Counted from the first letter of the stretch, positions 45,188 to 57,191 are shown. The stretch is 64,000 nt of DNA from Diorhabda sublineata (GCF_026230105.1 NC_079475.1:36082086-36146085), one strand, 5' to 3'. Numbers and translations: made by a program. Notes: generated by a model from the sequence alone, not told the origin.

Positions 45188-45621
45188 TACCGATTCATAA
45201 ACTTGACTTCCGGTTGCCGTTGACCTTTGCTGTTACAAAATAAAAAACAATGAAATTCATAAATTGCCGTTTGACGTCGCTGTTTGCCGTCGGTGACATT
45301 CAATATAAACGGATTTTAACTTTTTTCGTCGGCCGTTCGTAGCAAGTTTCGTAGCAAAAGAAAAGAGCCAATCACATCCGTTTTCGTTCGTCACGTGTTT
45401 TTACCTAAATCTCAAAAAAACTCTTCGTTATTTTCTATAATATCATCCATAAATACCGGAATACAAACAAAAACTCAAAAATATTACGAAAACGTAGAGA
45501 TGTCAAAAAGAATAAAATTTTTAGGTTAACAGCAGCAACATAATGTCAATAGACGTCAAACGGCAAACGTCACTCGCGAACGGTAACGGCAAACGTAACG
45601 CAAAGTTTATAAATCAGTCTT
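45188..45621. mobile_element. MITE of about 430 bp with diverged TIRs
   Basis: Left CCGATTCATAAACTTGACTT then GGTTGCCGTTGACC. Right, read inward, GACTGATTTATAAACTTTGC then CGTTTGCCGTTACC. Both arms contain further GCCGTTTGACGTC words. No coding frame. The target duplication could not be decided (TAA/TTA-like flanks), so a Harbinger origin is only a guess. Confidence 0.6.
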
Positions 45622-45905
45622 TAGAGTAGATATGATACATCTATGAGCACGTTATAATATAAAACTGAATGAAATTCTAAATATTTTTTTTCAATTTTTT
45701 CAATACGTCAAATAAGTTAATTAAATTTACCTTAAAGTGAAATTAATCCTTAATCTATGATAGGTATATATTAATAGTCAAATGTAAAAAAATATTAGCC
45801 TCAAAATCGTTACAATTTGTAGACAAAAGTTGGTAAAAACTAATGAGCAAACATAAAAATAACTAAATAAAGATACAAATGAAATAAAATTTCAATACAC
45901 AGAAG
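45622..45905. other. AT-rich, no gene seen
   Basis: No supported feature. Confidence 0.3.
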
Positions 45906-46185
45906 AAAATCACAATGAGTAACACAATTATAGGTAATAGTAATAGACACTTTCTAGTAAATATGCCCTCAAATTATTCTGAAATGCGGGAAAAATTATT
46001 TCAATTGGCAAGTGATTGTGCATTTTTTTTGCATTGTAAAATATTGAGCCCTTAACTAATTCTGAACTTGTAGTAGGTCGATAAAGGTCATGCTGAGCGT
46101 TCCCAAGTGGATAGCCGTGCAACGATCTTTCTGAAATTGAAGAAGCGTGCTTACGAATCAGGCAAACCGATTCAAATATGAATAA
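45906..46185 (-). pseudogene. CR1/Jockey-type non-LTR C-terminal tail
   Basis: Minus strand reads LHGYPLGNAQHDLYRPTTSS, FYNAKKMHNHLPIEI, and FQNNLRAYLLESVYYYYL-stop. The pattern N.LP..I...FK..L..YLL...Y.. is the usual end of CR1-like ORF2 proteins. Short and diverged. Confidence 0.55.
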
Positions 46186-48027
46186 GGAAGGAAGAGACAG
46201 AATTTTAAGCTTTTATAGATGAAAATGCTTATTCAATTGATTTTTGGCTAATGTGAGCTTCTATAATAAAAATAGAATATTGAAATACATTTAATTTAAG
46301 TACGTGTTATAAGTTTGATAAGGGTTTGAGGTGTTTAAATTCATCAAAATTCAATTGTGTCGCAGTCACAAATTTCATCATTTGTCCCGCATTCTACTGA
46401 AAATTCGTGATTGAATATTTTTATATAAATCAAATATCTCCAAACAGTTTGTTAATATTTATAGTTTATTCTACCAAACATAAGTTGAAATTTTTAGCTA
46501 AGAATACCTCAAGATATGGAAAGTAATTAATCCTTCTTATCACGTTTAGTTACATCCATTGAGAAGGTGGAAGAAACTACTAAAATGGCGCATCCGCTGA
46601 GCTCTAGCTTCAATTGACAAATTAGAACAGGACTGGCGTCACGGTCTATATTCGGGGACGAGCTCGTAACATTATATAAATCACTGTTTTCACTCTCAGA
46701 ATTTATTAAATGTCATCCTCACCAAAATTAAATATAATTTGATCAGTTGCTACATCTATAGATGGTTCCAGGTAATGGGCCGGTCGGCTTTACCTACAAT
46801 ACTATTTCATTCCTATTAACCAGTTTTTGACCCCACAATACCAACAACTTGTGACGGTTTTTTGTCAAAAGAATCAATGTTTCCAACGTCATCAATTTAA
46901 ATACATGCACTATTGCATAACTCTTTGCATTTAGAATCTTTTGCTTAACGATAAATTCTAATTCTATCTTGAACATTCTTCCTTAGAATGTATCACTGTT
47001 TTATAAACGATATTTACTCTACGCCAATCTATTTATGAATTGTAGCTGCTACTACAAGCATGACCAACGCGTAATTAAATCTTGAGACAAAATAAAACTT
47101 ATTGATTACAGTAATGGTGGAGAGAACAGATAAATCTGTAAGAGATATAAGAGAAAAGTAATGAGATTGGCCATACTACGGACTTAGTTCTAATTTCAGT
47201 TCTGTACAGTCATTAATTTTGAAAGTGCTATCGACGAGGTACTACTTTTGTTGTTTGTTACAAAAATGGAACATCGAAGAGAAACATTGTAGTATCTAAT
47301 CAAAAATTGACGAAAACATTAACCTTGCTTGTACTCTTGTGACATCAGACTGTCTTTTAACAATAACTATGATGAGCAAACTGTTAAGTTTACATATTTG
47401 CACCCAGTGCTTGTTTCTACGGCGCTTCTCAATTGTTTTGATATTGTAAAGTTTAATTGCCTCATCATTTGTATGATTTTTATATTACCAGATTTTCTTT
47501 CTTTCCTGTTTTGCTCTAAAAATATGGAGTGATTTTAAACAATTGACTTGCATAATAGGAAACATGCTGCTTCACTATTAAGAGCAGAAATACATTCTAC
47601 TTACATGTGATGGGATTTAAAAGAATCTTACATATGCAATATCAGACTTTCCAGTGTTTATTTGAAAAAAAAAAAATCTTATATTTATTACTTCCCGTAT
47701 TGAATAAGTGTAATACTTTCGTCTTCTTGGAATATAGTAACTGTAAATGAACATTATGGCTATAATTTATATTTGATACTATTATTAATTAGCATTATAA
47801 CTAGGTAAATATCGCTTTAAATCTAAAGCAAGGTCTTCATTACGTTTGAATTTGTCTATGGTACAAGATTTATTTGAAAAGCTTCAGACCTCAACCTGAA
47901 TATGTCAGCACTTATCAATATAATTTGGGAAATATGTTTTCGCACGCTTCGAGAGATTCTTGCTAAAATTTCAGCCATTTTAGCCATTTACCCTTCTATA
48001 AGTGAGTCGTTGTGAAGAAAAATTTAG
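46186..48027. other. AT-rich, no gene seen
   Basis: No supported feature apart from a very weak mariner-like start near 47266 (see the rejected list). Confidence 0.35.
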
Positions 48028-48450
48028 TATCGAGCTGTCATCCGATATTTGTCTTTGAAAGCTAGACCGAGTACAAAGACTATTTATCATCATTTATGAC
48101 CGTAAAATATGGGCAGTTGAATTCAAACGTGTTGGTATCAACTTGACTAACGAGGAGCATTCAGGTCGGCCGAAAACTGCGACAATCACCGATATCATCG
48201 AAAAAGTTCACCAAATGTTATTGGACCACCATCGGATTTACGTTAGAAGGTTATCAAAAGAGCGCGTTTGCAATATAGATACTAACTGAAGAATTAAGCA
48301 TGCTTAAGCTATCTGCGCTTTCGCTACGAAGTTTGCTCATTTTGGATCAAAAGCGCATTCGACTGAACCTTTCCCAGGCCTTCTTGACACGGTTTGAGCA
48401 AAATGGGTGGTATTTTTTGCATTAGTTGAAACACGACACCTCTCAAACGA
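48028..48450 (+). mobile_element. Mariner relic, N-terminal half
   Basis: Plus strand reads FMTVKYGQLNSNVLVSTLTN, EEHSGRPKTATITDIIEKVH, QMLLDHHRIYVRRLSKERVC and TEELSMLKLSALSLR, then LDQKRIRLNLSQAFLTRFEQ. GRPKT...IIEKVH..ml.DrRi.vReiae is the second helix-turn-helix region of mariner transposase. Several frameshifts; no ends found; C-terminus absent. Confidence 0.8.
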
Positions 48451-48518
48451 CGGCTTCATCGGTAAGGATATGACTGTTTTTTTGAAATAGGACAAGATGT
48501 GTACAACCGAGAAATATA

Positions 48519-48995
48519 GAAATTTCTCCAATTTCTTATTTCTTAGATCTTTATATGTTTGTATAGGTGTCTTCTGTTATAAAATTAGTTTTTTTTTAAA
48601 TAATTTTTTAAAGATAGATAATAATTTTTACGTTTCGACTACTGTCAGTCTTTATCAAAATATGATATTGACAATTTGCGTATTTATATTGATCAATAGA
48701 ACACTTTCTTCATGATTATCAAAATAAAAATAAAATAAAAATTGAAATTCACTTTTCTCTTAGTACATCAACTCAAAAATATGTAGCAATCATCAATTAA
48801 ATAATTCATAGTTGTATTAGAATTTACAAAACAGAGCTATAAATCTAACTTTGATATACTTTGATAAAGACTGAAAGTAGTCGAAACGTCAAAATTATTA
48901 TCTATCTTAAAAAAATGATTTAAAAAAAAACTAATTTTAAAACAGAAGAGATCTAAAATCAAGACGATTCAAAAACATATAAAATAAGAAATTAG
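48519..48995. repeat. Fold-back repeat with two inverted arms of about 140 bp
   Basis: The left arm (ATTTCTTATTTCTTAGATC, AAAATTAGTTTTTTTT, AGATAGATAATAATTTT, ACGTTTCGACTACTGTCAGT) is repeated in inverse orientation at 48850-48995 (GACTGAAAGTAGTCGAAACG and so on). The unit with GTCGAAACGTC recurs at 60323-60440. The GATxA...GTCGAAACGTC core is of the kind carried by Penelope-like elements, and a Penelope endonuclease relic is present at 58505. Confidence 0.75.
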
Positions 48996-49007
48996 AGTCT
49001 GTGATCC

Positions 49008-49215
49008 ATTTCAAGAGTTTTTTCCCTCCCCCATCATCTACATGTACCCATACTGAATCAACTGCTTTTCCTGAATATGTTCTATCTAATTATTTCACTC
49101 ATATTCATTTTCTTTTGTATTGTTTCTGGCCCGATCTAACCTTGGCGCTCTATTTGCTCTTGTTAAGGTGTTCATTTCCGTGGCTTCTATTTTTTTTTTT
49201 CGTCGATCTTCTATT
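49008..49215 (-). pseudogene. Non-LTR retrotransposon C-terminal scrap
   Basis: Minus strand reads KKIEATEMNTLTRANRAPRL, DRARNNTKENEYE and IEHIQEKQLIQYGYM. The first words also occur in the relic at 57192 (KKKIEATEMDTIKRYRK), so both come from one family: KIEATEM.YLRR..g..R.DR.RN..I...... IE.IE.kQLrWYGHv.RM. Confidence 0.65.
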
Positions 49216-49592
49216 TCAGTATTCCAAAGTATTCTATTTAGTGATTTACTTATTGTTTATTACACATTTTATTTCTAAGTTATCTGTTCCTATTTTGTTG
49301 AAAGAGATAGATATTTGTTGGTTAAATTTGGTAGGATAAGGATTTTTATAAGTAGGAGGGTTTTTTGGGGCCCTGATATAGGAATTGCTCCTCTGCAGTG
49401 TACTTTATTGAAAATAATTTCTAGATATTTATCTCTCTCTCATATTTAACTACTTGATTATCTGCAAACTGAAGGATGAGATGCAGCACTCTTGTCTCAG
49501 TCCTTTGTTGGCTGTGAATGATTCCTATACTTTATTTCCGATTTTACAGCCTATGTGAGGATATCATTAATGTATTCTTAGTCGTTGAAATA
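49216..49592. other. No gene seen
   Basis: A region of diverged non-LTR flank with nothing readable. Confidence 0.3.
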
Positions 49593-50820
49593 CGAGGATG
49601 TATTGATATCTAGTTAGCCTAGACCAGTTCCGTGCATAAACAAAATATTGCGTTACCATAGCAGCGAACAATAACTTATTAGAAGTGTAAGTGTAATGTT
49701 TGACGTCAAAAAAGTAAACCAAAGTTACGCAATAAATTAAAAGACAAAAGATGTCCACCGAAATTGTGAAAATCGAAAAATTGGAGTATCGAGCCATCAT
49801 CAAGTGCCTGTAGTTAAAAGGGTTAAGAGGTAAGCAGATTAACGAAGATATGCTAAATACCCTTGGTGGTAAATTTTCCATTGAAGACGATGACCGATCG
49901 GGAAAGCCAGTTTCTGCCCCGAAAATATCGATGCAGCTCATGACATGATTTTATCAGACTCTCGAATTGGGCTAAGACGGATATCTAGAGCACTGAATAT
50001 TTCATACGAATGCGTTTCATCATATAGTTCACGTCAATTTGGACATGAGAAAATTGCTGCAAAATGGATCCCCAAATGTTTAAATGTTGACCAAAATCGT
50101 GCAAGGGTAGAAGTATCGCGTTCGATCTGTGCTCGATTTGGTAACGATGTAGACTTCTTAAACCGAATTGTTACTATGGATGAGACTTGGGTACATTTCT
50201 ACGATCCAGAAACAAAGCAACAATCGATGGAATGCCGACACTCTGGTTCTCCAGGACCTAAGAAGTTTCGTGTCCAAAAATCTGCTGGAAAAGTTCTTGT
50301 TTCAGTTTTTTGGGATTGCCATGGAGTAATCATGATTGATTTTTGGATGAGGGTAGAACAATAACTGGAGATTACTATTCGACATTACTGACCACTCTAC
50401 GGGAAAAAAATTAAAGAGAAAAGACGCGGAAAGTTATCCAAAGGTGTTTTGTTTATGCAGGACAACGCCCCTGCACACAAATTTCATGCTGCTATGCATA
50501 AAATTCGTGATTTAAGGTTTGAATTACTAGAACACCCCCTTATTCACAAGATTTGGCTCGGCCAGACTATCATCTCTTTCCTCAACTGAAACAAGTTTGA
50601 AAGGTCGTAAATTTTCTTCCAGCGAGGAAGTAATAAAAGCTGTGAAGGTCTGAGCTGCATAACAAGAAGAAACATTTTTTTGAAAGGTCTAGAGACGTTG
50701 CAGGTTCGCTGTAATAAACGTATCCAATTAAGAGGAGAATATGTTGATTAATAAAATATTTTGACTTTGAATTTTTGTTTGGTTCTGTAGTAGGTTAAGA
50801 ATTTTTCAATATATCCTCAT
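49593..50820 (+). mobile_element. Nearly full-length mariner, decayed
   Basis: Inverted ends CGAGGATGTATTGATATC (left, after TA at 49591-49592) and, read inward, GAGGATATATTGAAAAATTC (right), about 30 bp with mismatches; total about 1.23 kb. Transposase starts at ATG 49751 (MSTEIVKIEKLEYRAIIKCL), with a stop after 20 codons. Then a 139-codon open stretch at 49945-50364 has RISRALNISYECV, LNRIVTMDETWVHFYDPETK (first catalytic Asp) and GKVLVSVFWDCHGVIMIDF. It continues with QRPCTQ (frameshifted HHDNAPAH region) and DLARPDYHLFPQLKQ (third Asp). Dead but one of the best preserved here. Confidence 0.9.
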
Positions 50821-51639
50821 GCATTTTATTTCTCGATCGATTGCTTCCAATGGAGTAAGTTGTATGTACAGTACCTTCCAGCTCTTAGCCCACTCTATTC
50901 CTCTTTGAAATTAGTGTGTTTCTATTTTTTCTAAATTTATTTCCTTTAAAAGCGCAGAGGAGGATTCTTGTTTATTATAAACGGTGATGGAGATGTTAAA
51001 TGTGTATTCATTTGTTAAGGTAAAGATTTTATGGTTGAACGAGAAGAAAGTTTGGCTATAGAGGTAACAAAATAAAAATAGAATTAATTAGGTTACATGA
51101 TATATACCAACTGCAATTCGAAAATAGTCTAAAGAATTTTTCGATAGATTTCACTAAAAATTAAACCATTCACGAAAAATCAACGATCAACTTCAGGCCT
51201 GAAATAAAACACCTGAACGGAGTTGAATAAATTCATTATCTTCTACTACCATCGCTTCCTATTCAATTTTAACTTAAAGTATAACTATTTTGGTCAATTA
51301 AATCTGTGGGATATATAATTACAAAATTAATTCAATAAATAATAAACGAAAATTACTAATTTAACGGAATATAGTGTATTCACACTTCTGTTTAATATTC
51401 AAACTGAGTAGTATGCAACAATAGAATTGGTTTTTAATAATCAATAATTGTTACTATTGTTGTATTTATTAATTATATACCTTGATATCTACAGAGGTCG
51501 GCGTAAGTCAGACATGGCTCTCGATAAATCGGCAACGCTCCTAAGACTGGTAACGCTGTCGAAACAGATTACAACGAAGCATGAAGTGAACAGCTAATGC
51601 GAATGCGAAGAAATATCCAGGTTTAGTTAACGTAAAGCA
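50821..51639. other. AT-rich, no gene seen
   Basis: No supported feature. Confidence 0.35.
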
Positions 51640-51960
51640 AACGAGAAATTGTTAAACCAGATATTGCGAACGTTACACGGAATAAGATCGAGAACTTGGT
51701 GGTATTGAATTCCTATTGCATCCAACATTCAGTCCATAATTTGCACCATCAGATTACTATTTATTGTGCTACTTGGAGAAATTCTGCCGTGGTCATAAAT
51801 TTGAATCGAAATTATTGAAAATGTATCTAAGCGCAAATAATGGTTTTACCAAGAACTCGAAGAGCTTGTTGAACGTTGAGCTAAAACCAAATATCGAGGC
51901 TTTCTTTCTGTATGTTTATTCAATAAGCGAAGTGAACTTTGGAAACCGACATTATTTATG
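51640..51960 (+). mobile_element. Mariner C-terminal scrap
   Basis: Plus strand reads ELGGIEFLLHPTFSP, then FAPSDYYLLCYLEKFCRGHK, FESKLLKMYLSANNG. This is the ...E.L.HPPYSPDLAPSDYHLF..L...L.GK.F.S block of mauritiana-type mariners, carrying the third catalytic Asp. Confidence 0.7.
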
Positions 51961-53511
51961 AGACATTTCCTATAATATCTATTCTTGAATGACTGTAAAA
52001 AGTATCAATGAATTCCGACCGTTGAGCTGTTGGACTCGGTACGAATTTTAAAGAAGAAATTCCACGACAAAAGTAGAGGATTCATCTAGTTCCATATTCT
52101 CAGTAACCCCAGTAAGAAATCACAGATTAGCCAAAGAACATCTGAGTTCAGCTCCAAAAAGTCTATTGATTATTTTAGGGAAGCCATCCTATTATTTGCA
52201 ATTAATAAAATATTTCGTTTGGTTTTCGTAAAAGCGTTTGAAGGTTTACCTTCAGTCAGAAGACTGGTGTAGTGGTAGTGCAAACAGGGTGTTCAGTATG
52301 AATATCACCTACGGTTCCAAAAATTTCAACTTAGATCTGGATTAAGGTAAAAAATGCCTTTATTCTTTGTAAGGCCGTTACAACCTTCATAAATGATATT
52401 ATAGAAAGTGGATTTAAAACAATGAAATGATAATCTACATTTGCTTTATTTATTGGATATGCGTCAAGTAAAATGTGAGTGATTTATATTATAAATTTCT
52501 TCTCCAATAAAAATTCGAGACACTTTACCTATTAAATCATATTAACTCTCAATGACCAAAGCGAGCTTTGGGCAAAAAAAGAATCTTTGTTCATTTAGCA
52601 AAGTACTTTTTGAGAATCTTTAATAACCTACATAAAATTCCAAAACAAAAATTCTATCATAACATTATTTGTTCATTTTAATACAACTTTTATAGTTAAT
52701 TTAAAAATGGCCCGCCGTTGAAGAAAGCAGGTTCGTTTATTTTTTACTTTTACTGTACTTTTTGTTGCAAGTAAGTATATAAAAATTACACCAATTGATG
52801 TACTCTGAGAAACACTCCGTTAAAAAATAAATTCGTATCTATTATTCGAAATTATTAAACCGATATTTATTAAAGATTAAGAAAAAGTAATAATTTACAA
52901 CAATAGAATTGCTTTCAACAATCAATAATTCTATTGTTGTCAGTTATTTTGTTTAAAAAAACACTCTTTTGTTTTTGCATAATATCCGTAGAAAAACAAT
53001 TAAAGTCTCAGTTACAGATCTTCGAGTTGTTATGCTAATCAAGGTACACACTGCTCCTTCATGGAAACTTGAAGTGATTTGTAATGAATGATACTTTTGT
53101 TCTAAGTATTTATTGCACGGGAAAGTGTAGGAAAAATTAATGTAGCGGAACCGAAGATGTTAAACTTCATTCGGTTACAGGACAATGATAAAAATCATAA
53201 ATGTTTTCTCCATTCACACCACAAAGAACAAAAAATAGTAACATAAATGTCTCACATAAGAAATATCGATTTATGACAACAACAGTGGCACTAAAGCGTA
53301 TTTATAGACTTCATGAAGACAGCGGTGAGTGTATCATTATCTTTTGAACCTACTACAGTTTTTTGTAAAGTTATTTAAAATTCGTGATATTTTCCGATTA
53401 AGTATTAGGTAAGTTATGCGTAGCTTCAAAGTTTAAATGTTTTGAAATATTTTCATTTTAATAGAATATAGCCGACAATATATAATCAGACCTGGCCATT
53501 TCGCACTCTTA
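51961..53511. other. AT-rich, no gene seen; isolated mariner-like end near 52287
   Basis: CAGGGTGTTCAGTATGAA near 52286 looks like a lone mariner end. No partner was identified. Confidence 0.35.
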
Positions 53512-54528
53512 CGAGGATGGTACCAGAAGTACCTGGCCTGACCTAGAATTGGCGGTGGTTGCTTGAAAACTTCCTCTGTACTAGAAAGTACACAATATCT
53601 ACAACATATGCTTCAAGTTTGGTGACGCCATGTTGTTTAGTATTTGTTTGGCAGCCATCAATAGTGAACGTTTTCAGTGAATTTGTAAACTTGAAAATAA
53701 ACGAGACCGTACGACCTGCTAATACCAGCATCGCAATGATTGACCAAATGAGGTGACGACTCCAAAAACGTTGAGAAAATCCACAAAGCGGTTCTGGATG
53801 ATCGTCGACTGAAAATGCGCGAGGTAGTAGGCATTTGGACATGAGAAAGCTGTGCGCAAGATGGACACCGCGTTTGCTCACAATGGTACTAAAACAGCCT
53901 CGTGAAGATGTTTCCATCAAGTGTTTGGAAATGTTTCAAAGAATTTTTGCACCGTTTCGTAAGCATGGATGAAACGTCACTTCACACACGAAACAAAAGA
54001 ACAATCAGCACAATGGACTGAAAAGGGAGAACCCGTTCCATCTGCAGGCAAGGTCATGGCGTTGGTTTTTTGGGATGCGCATAGGATAGGTTTCATTGAC
54101 TATCTTTAAAAAAGAAAAACTATCAACGGCGAGTAGTATGTGAACTTATTGCAAAGTTTGAGCAAAGAAATTAAGCAAAGACGCTGCATTTGGCAAATAA
54201 GAAAGCTTTTTAATCAAGACAATGCACCAGTTCATACATCCGTTATTGCAACGGCCAAAATTAATGAATTGAAGTTTGAATAGCTACCTCATGCACCCTA
54301 TATGCCAGATTCAGCTCCTTCGCATTATTTTCCAACAATGAAGAGGTGATGTCGGGAGTAAATGGCTATTTTGAGAAGCTTGACGATTCTTATTATAAAA
54401 AAGGTATCGAACTTATTGAACATCGCTGGAAAAAGAAGTGTATGGAGCCTAAAAGAGATTACGTTGAAAAAAATATCTTTTCAAAATTTTTGTACTTTCT
54501 TTGTTGAGCCAGATACTTCTGGGACCGC
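53512..54528 (+). mobile_element. Mariner copy with both ends, decayed
   Basis: Left end CGAGGATGGTACCAGAAGTA after TA (53510-53511); right end ...ATACTTCTGGGACCGCC near 54528. Same family as 18438-18895. Plus strand reads EKIHKAVLDDRRLKMREVVG, DMRKLCARWTPRLLTMVLKQ, REDVSIKCLEMFQRIFAPFR and, past frameshifts, FIHPLLQRPK and the region for the third Asp. At about 1.02 kb it is shorter than the usual 1.25-1.3 kb and has lost segments, including that for SPDLAP. Confidence 0.85.
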
Positions 54529-54573
54529 CAAACATAATGATTTTCGCAGTTTATTCTGCACTGGCGTTGCTTA

Positions 54574-55532
54574 GGGCCAATTTTAGAACCTAAGGTAAAA
54601 CAGGAGATTACGCTTAAGTTCAAACTATGGCTTGAACTCTAGTTTCAGCCAGAATAAACCAGATAGGTCGCAGTTAAACATAAATTTTTCTGTCACTTGT
54701 CACTATCGCGGAATCATTTGAGAAAGTTGTATAAACAAAAATGAGGAAATACAAAGAAATTCGATAGAAGTACCGCAAATTTGAAAAATAAGTGAAGATT
54801 TGCTGTAAGAATAAGAACTTTTTCATTTTTCGTCGACAATGTTGATAATTTTTTCAACATTATCGTCGATTTCATCAAGTGTAAATCTTAAATTATATCA
54901 CAAAACCTTTTATAATATAGTAAACAGTATGGAAAAGTTAGGTTCGGATTTTCCGTTTCATGTTAAACTGAAGACTGCAGATAACCTTTAAACCGAAGTT
55001 TATCGGTGAACGCCATCTATAAAATGTGAAAAAGTCAATATCTGTAGTTTGAACTGACGTTTGAGATTTAAACTTCACCTATAAAATTGGGCTTTACTTG
55101 CAATGTATACAAAACTTCCAGAAGGGTGAGAATCGTTGGGAAAACGAAACTTATTAATGCTCGATTTTACAAGTGAAGTCAAACATAAAACGTCGGTTTT
55201 CACGTTCTATAGATGGCGTTTAGTAAAAAACTTCGGTTTAGACGTTACCGGTGGTCTGGGGTAGTTTAAACTTCAGTTTAACATGAAACGAAAAATCCGA
55301 ACCTAACTTTTCCATAGAATGATTGAAGATTCTCATTTTATATTTGATAAACTCGACGACGATGATGAAGAAATTATCAATATTGTCGACGCCGCCGTAA
55401 AAATAAAAGGTTAATAAAATTTCTGGTTATATTTGTGACATTTGGCAGAAAACTTGGTTTGAACTAGAGTTCCAATCATAGTTTAAACTTCAGGTCAATA
55501 TCCAGTTTTACCTTAGATTGTAAAATTGGTCC
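54574..55532 (+). mobile_element. Outer Harbinger-type element, split by an inner MITE
   Basis: Left GGGCCAATTTTAGAACCTAA, right read inward GGACCAATTTTACAATCTAA, then GGTAAAAC on both. Flanks are TTA (54571-54573) and TAA (55533-55535), consistent with but not exactly the 3-bp PIF/Harbinger duplication. After removal of the inner MITE a short plus-strand start remains at 55320: MIEDSHFIFDKLDDDDEEII, NIVDAAVKIKG. An acidic start of this sort fits the beginning of a HARBI-type transposase, but this is only suggestive. Confidence 0.6.
54930..55314. mobile_element. Inner MITE (385 bp) nested in the Harbinger-type element
   Basis: Left TGGAAAAGTTAGGTTCGGAT and right read inward TGGAAAAGTTAGGTTCGGAT, then TTTC/TTTT and CGTTTCATGTTAAACTGAAG on both: a near-perfect TIR of about 45 bp, with weaker similarity to about 100 bp (AACTTCGGTTTA, CGCCATCTATA). 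TA flanks both ends (54928-54929, 55315-55316). Non-coding. Confidence 0.85.
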
Positions 55533-56560
55533 TAAACTAATAAAATATAAATTTTCAATTTTTATTGTTTGGAGCAGAGCTCTTGAGGATTTGAGGAGGA
55601 GACGTTCACCCAATACCCTTCCCCCGAGGATCTGCGCCTGCTTACAACTCCCATATGAAATATGTTAATAACATTTCTTTCTTATAGATTAAACTGAATG
55701 AGTTTGTGAATCTTACAGTGAAAATACCGAAATTATTCGATGAACTTATCAGTTTTAATATCAGGATTTTCATTAGAGATCATTTTGAATACACAAATTA
55801 CTTTGATACAATCTGAAAAAGTAATATATCCACGAATATTGCAAAAATAACGGCTTTGAATCGTATATGTGAAATTATTATCGTTTCAGTTCTTTATAAG
55901 GATGTATTTTCAATTACTGAAACATATTATTATGAAATGTTTTATTGGTAAGAATAGAGCGATAATTGATGTTTAATTTGATCAAATTACTGATTAGTAG
56001 GATAAAAAGTGAAAAGAAGCAGAACGTCAGAGAAAAGAAATTGAAGCTAGACAAATGCGATTAAATTTTCTTCATATATTTGATTTATCTCAAATGTATA
56101 GTTTTTCTATTCATAATTTTATCATCTGGATCAATAATTAAATCATAATATAAAGAGAACAACAAAATAAATAGTAAACTCATAGCCTATTGAAAACAAC
56201 CTGTTTGAAATCGAGAAAACAAGTTCGAAATTAATTTATATTTGGAACATAGGTTAGTTCACTTTCAATAAAATCTTCAAAAAGTGATTATAAAATAAAT
56301 TAAACTACATCCGTTATCATTTTAGAATCAATTTCAATCAATTAACAATCGTTCAATAGTATCGGTCACGAATCAGTGGCAAACATTTGCTTGGCAAAAG
56401 AGAAATAACATTAAGCGTGGGCGGCACGTGTCTAACTATTAATAAGGAAGAACACACGATTGTCCGTCTATATTTGCATAAAAAAACAATATATATCTTA
56501 AGAAGACGTTAAATATTCCATAAAAAATAATTCAAGCTGCGGGCGAATATTTTAAATTAA
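55533..56560. other. AT-rich, no gene seen
   Basis: No supported feature. Confidence 0.35.
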
Positions 56561-57175
56561 CTGAATGAATTTACACGTAGATTTATAAAGTCTAACAAAC
56601 TAAAAAAGAAATTAGTCAGCCACGTAATCCGTATATTGAGACAACAATTTAAACCAGCCACGTTATCGGTATATTGAACTATTAATATGGTTATTATTTC
56701 CAATTTATAATTATTATATATCTGTTCCTACTTTTAGCACTATAAAAAGTGTACGTATTCTTGTAGTAATCCCTGTCAAAGAACGCGTGCGCCTGGAATA
56801 TCAATAAAATATTTAGTTTGGTTTCGGGGGCTTCTGGCGATCATTTGATCCCTTGTTAAATTGAGTCAGTCGAGACTAAATATAGTTAACTGAAAACTGA
56901 TAAAAGAAGAGCATTTGACGAATAATCTGACTGTGAAAAAGACAATTTTGAACCAACATTGGACATGATTCAGAACAAATTGGGAACCTACCTCGATTAC
57001 GACAATAAATGTTCGGTATTTAAACACAAAAAACTCGACAATAGAATGGTTATTATGCCGAACATCGACAAAAATTCTTACGAAATAAGACATACCGAGA
57101 GGAAACGTTTTGACACTATTCATGATGTTGGAATGGGACTCAACGAAACTGATAAAAGCCAATATATATTCAGGT
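56561..57175 (+). other. Possible LTR end followed by an unassigned reading frame
   Basis: Around 56730-56830 there is a TATAAAAAG box, then AATAAAA near 56802 and TCGGGGGCTTCTGGCGATC. This resembles the end of an insect LTR and a TGGCGAYC-type primer binding site. Downstream an open frame from 56940 reads EPTLDMIQNKLGTYLDYD, KCSVFKHKKLDNRMVIMPN and ERKRFDTIHDVGMGLNETDK, not recognised. The whole could be the start of an LTR element cut off by the non-LTR relic, but no second LTR was found. Confidence 0.3.
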
Positions 57176-57191
57176 TAAAAATCTCGCTTAT

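Noticed and set aside
47266..47330. Mariner transposase start (MEHRRET...)
   Set aside because: Only a handful of residues match and a stop follows at once; no other mariner block or terminal repeat is close.
49001..49339. 112-codon hydrophobic plus-strand frame
   Set aside because: The minus strand at this place carries a recognisable non-LTR tail; the hydrophobic peptide reflects T-rich sequence.
53543..53920. 125-codon minus-strand frame
   Set aside because: It is the reverse strand of the mariner transposase relic, which reads clearly on the plus strand.
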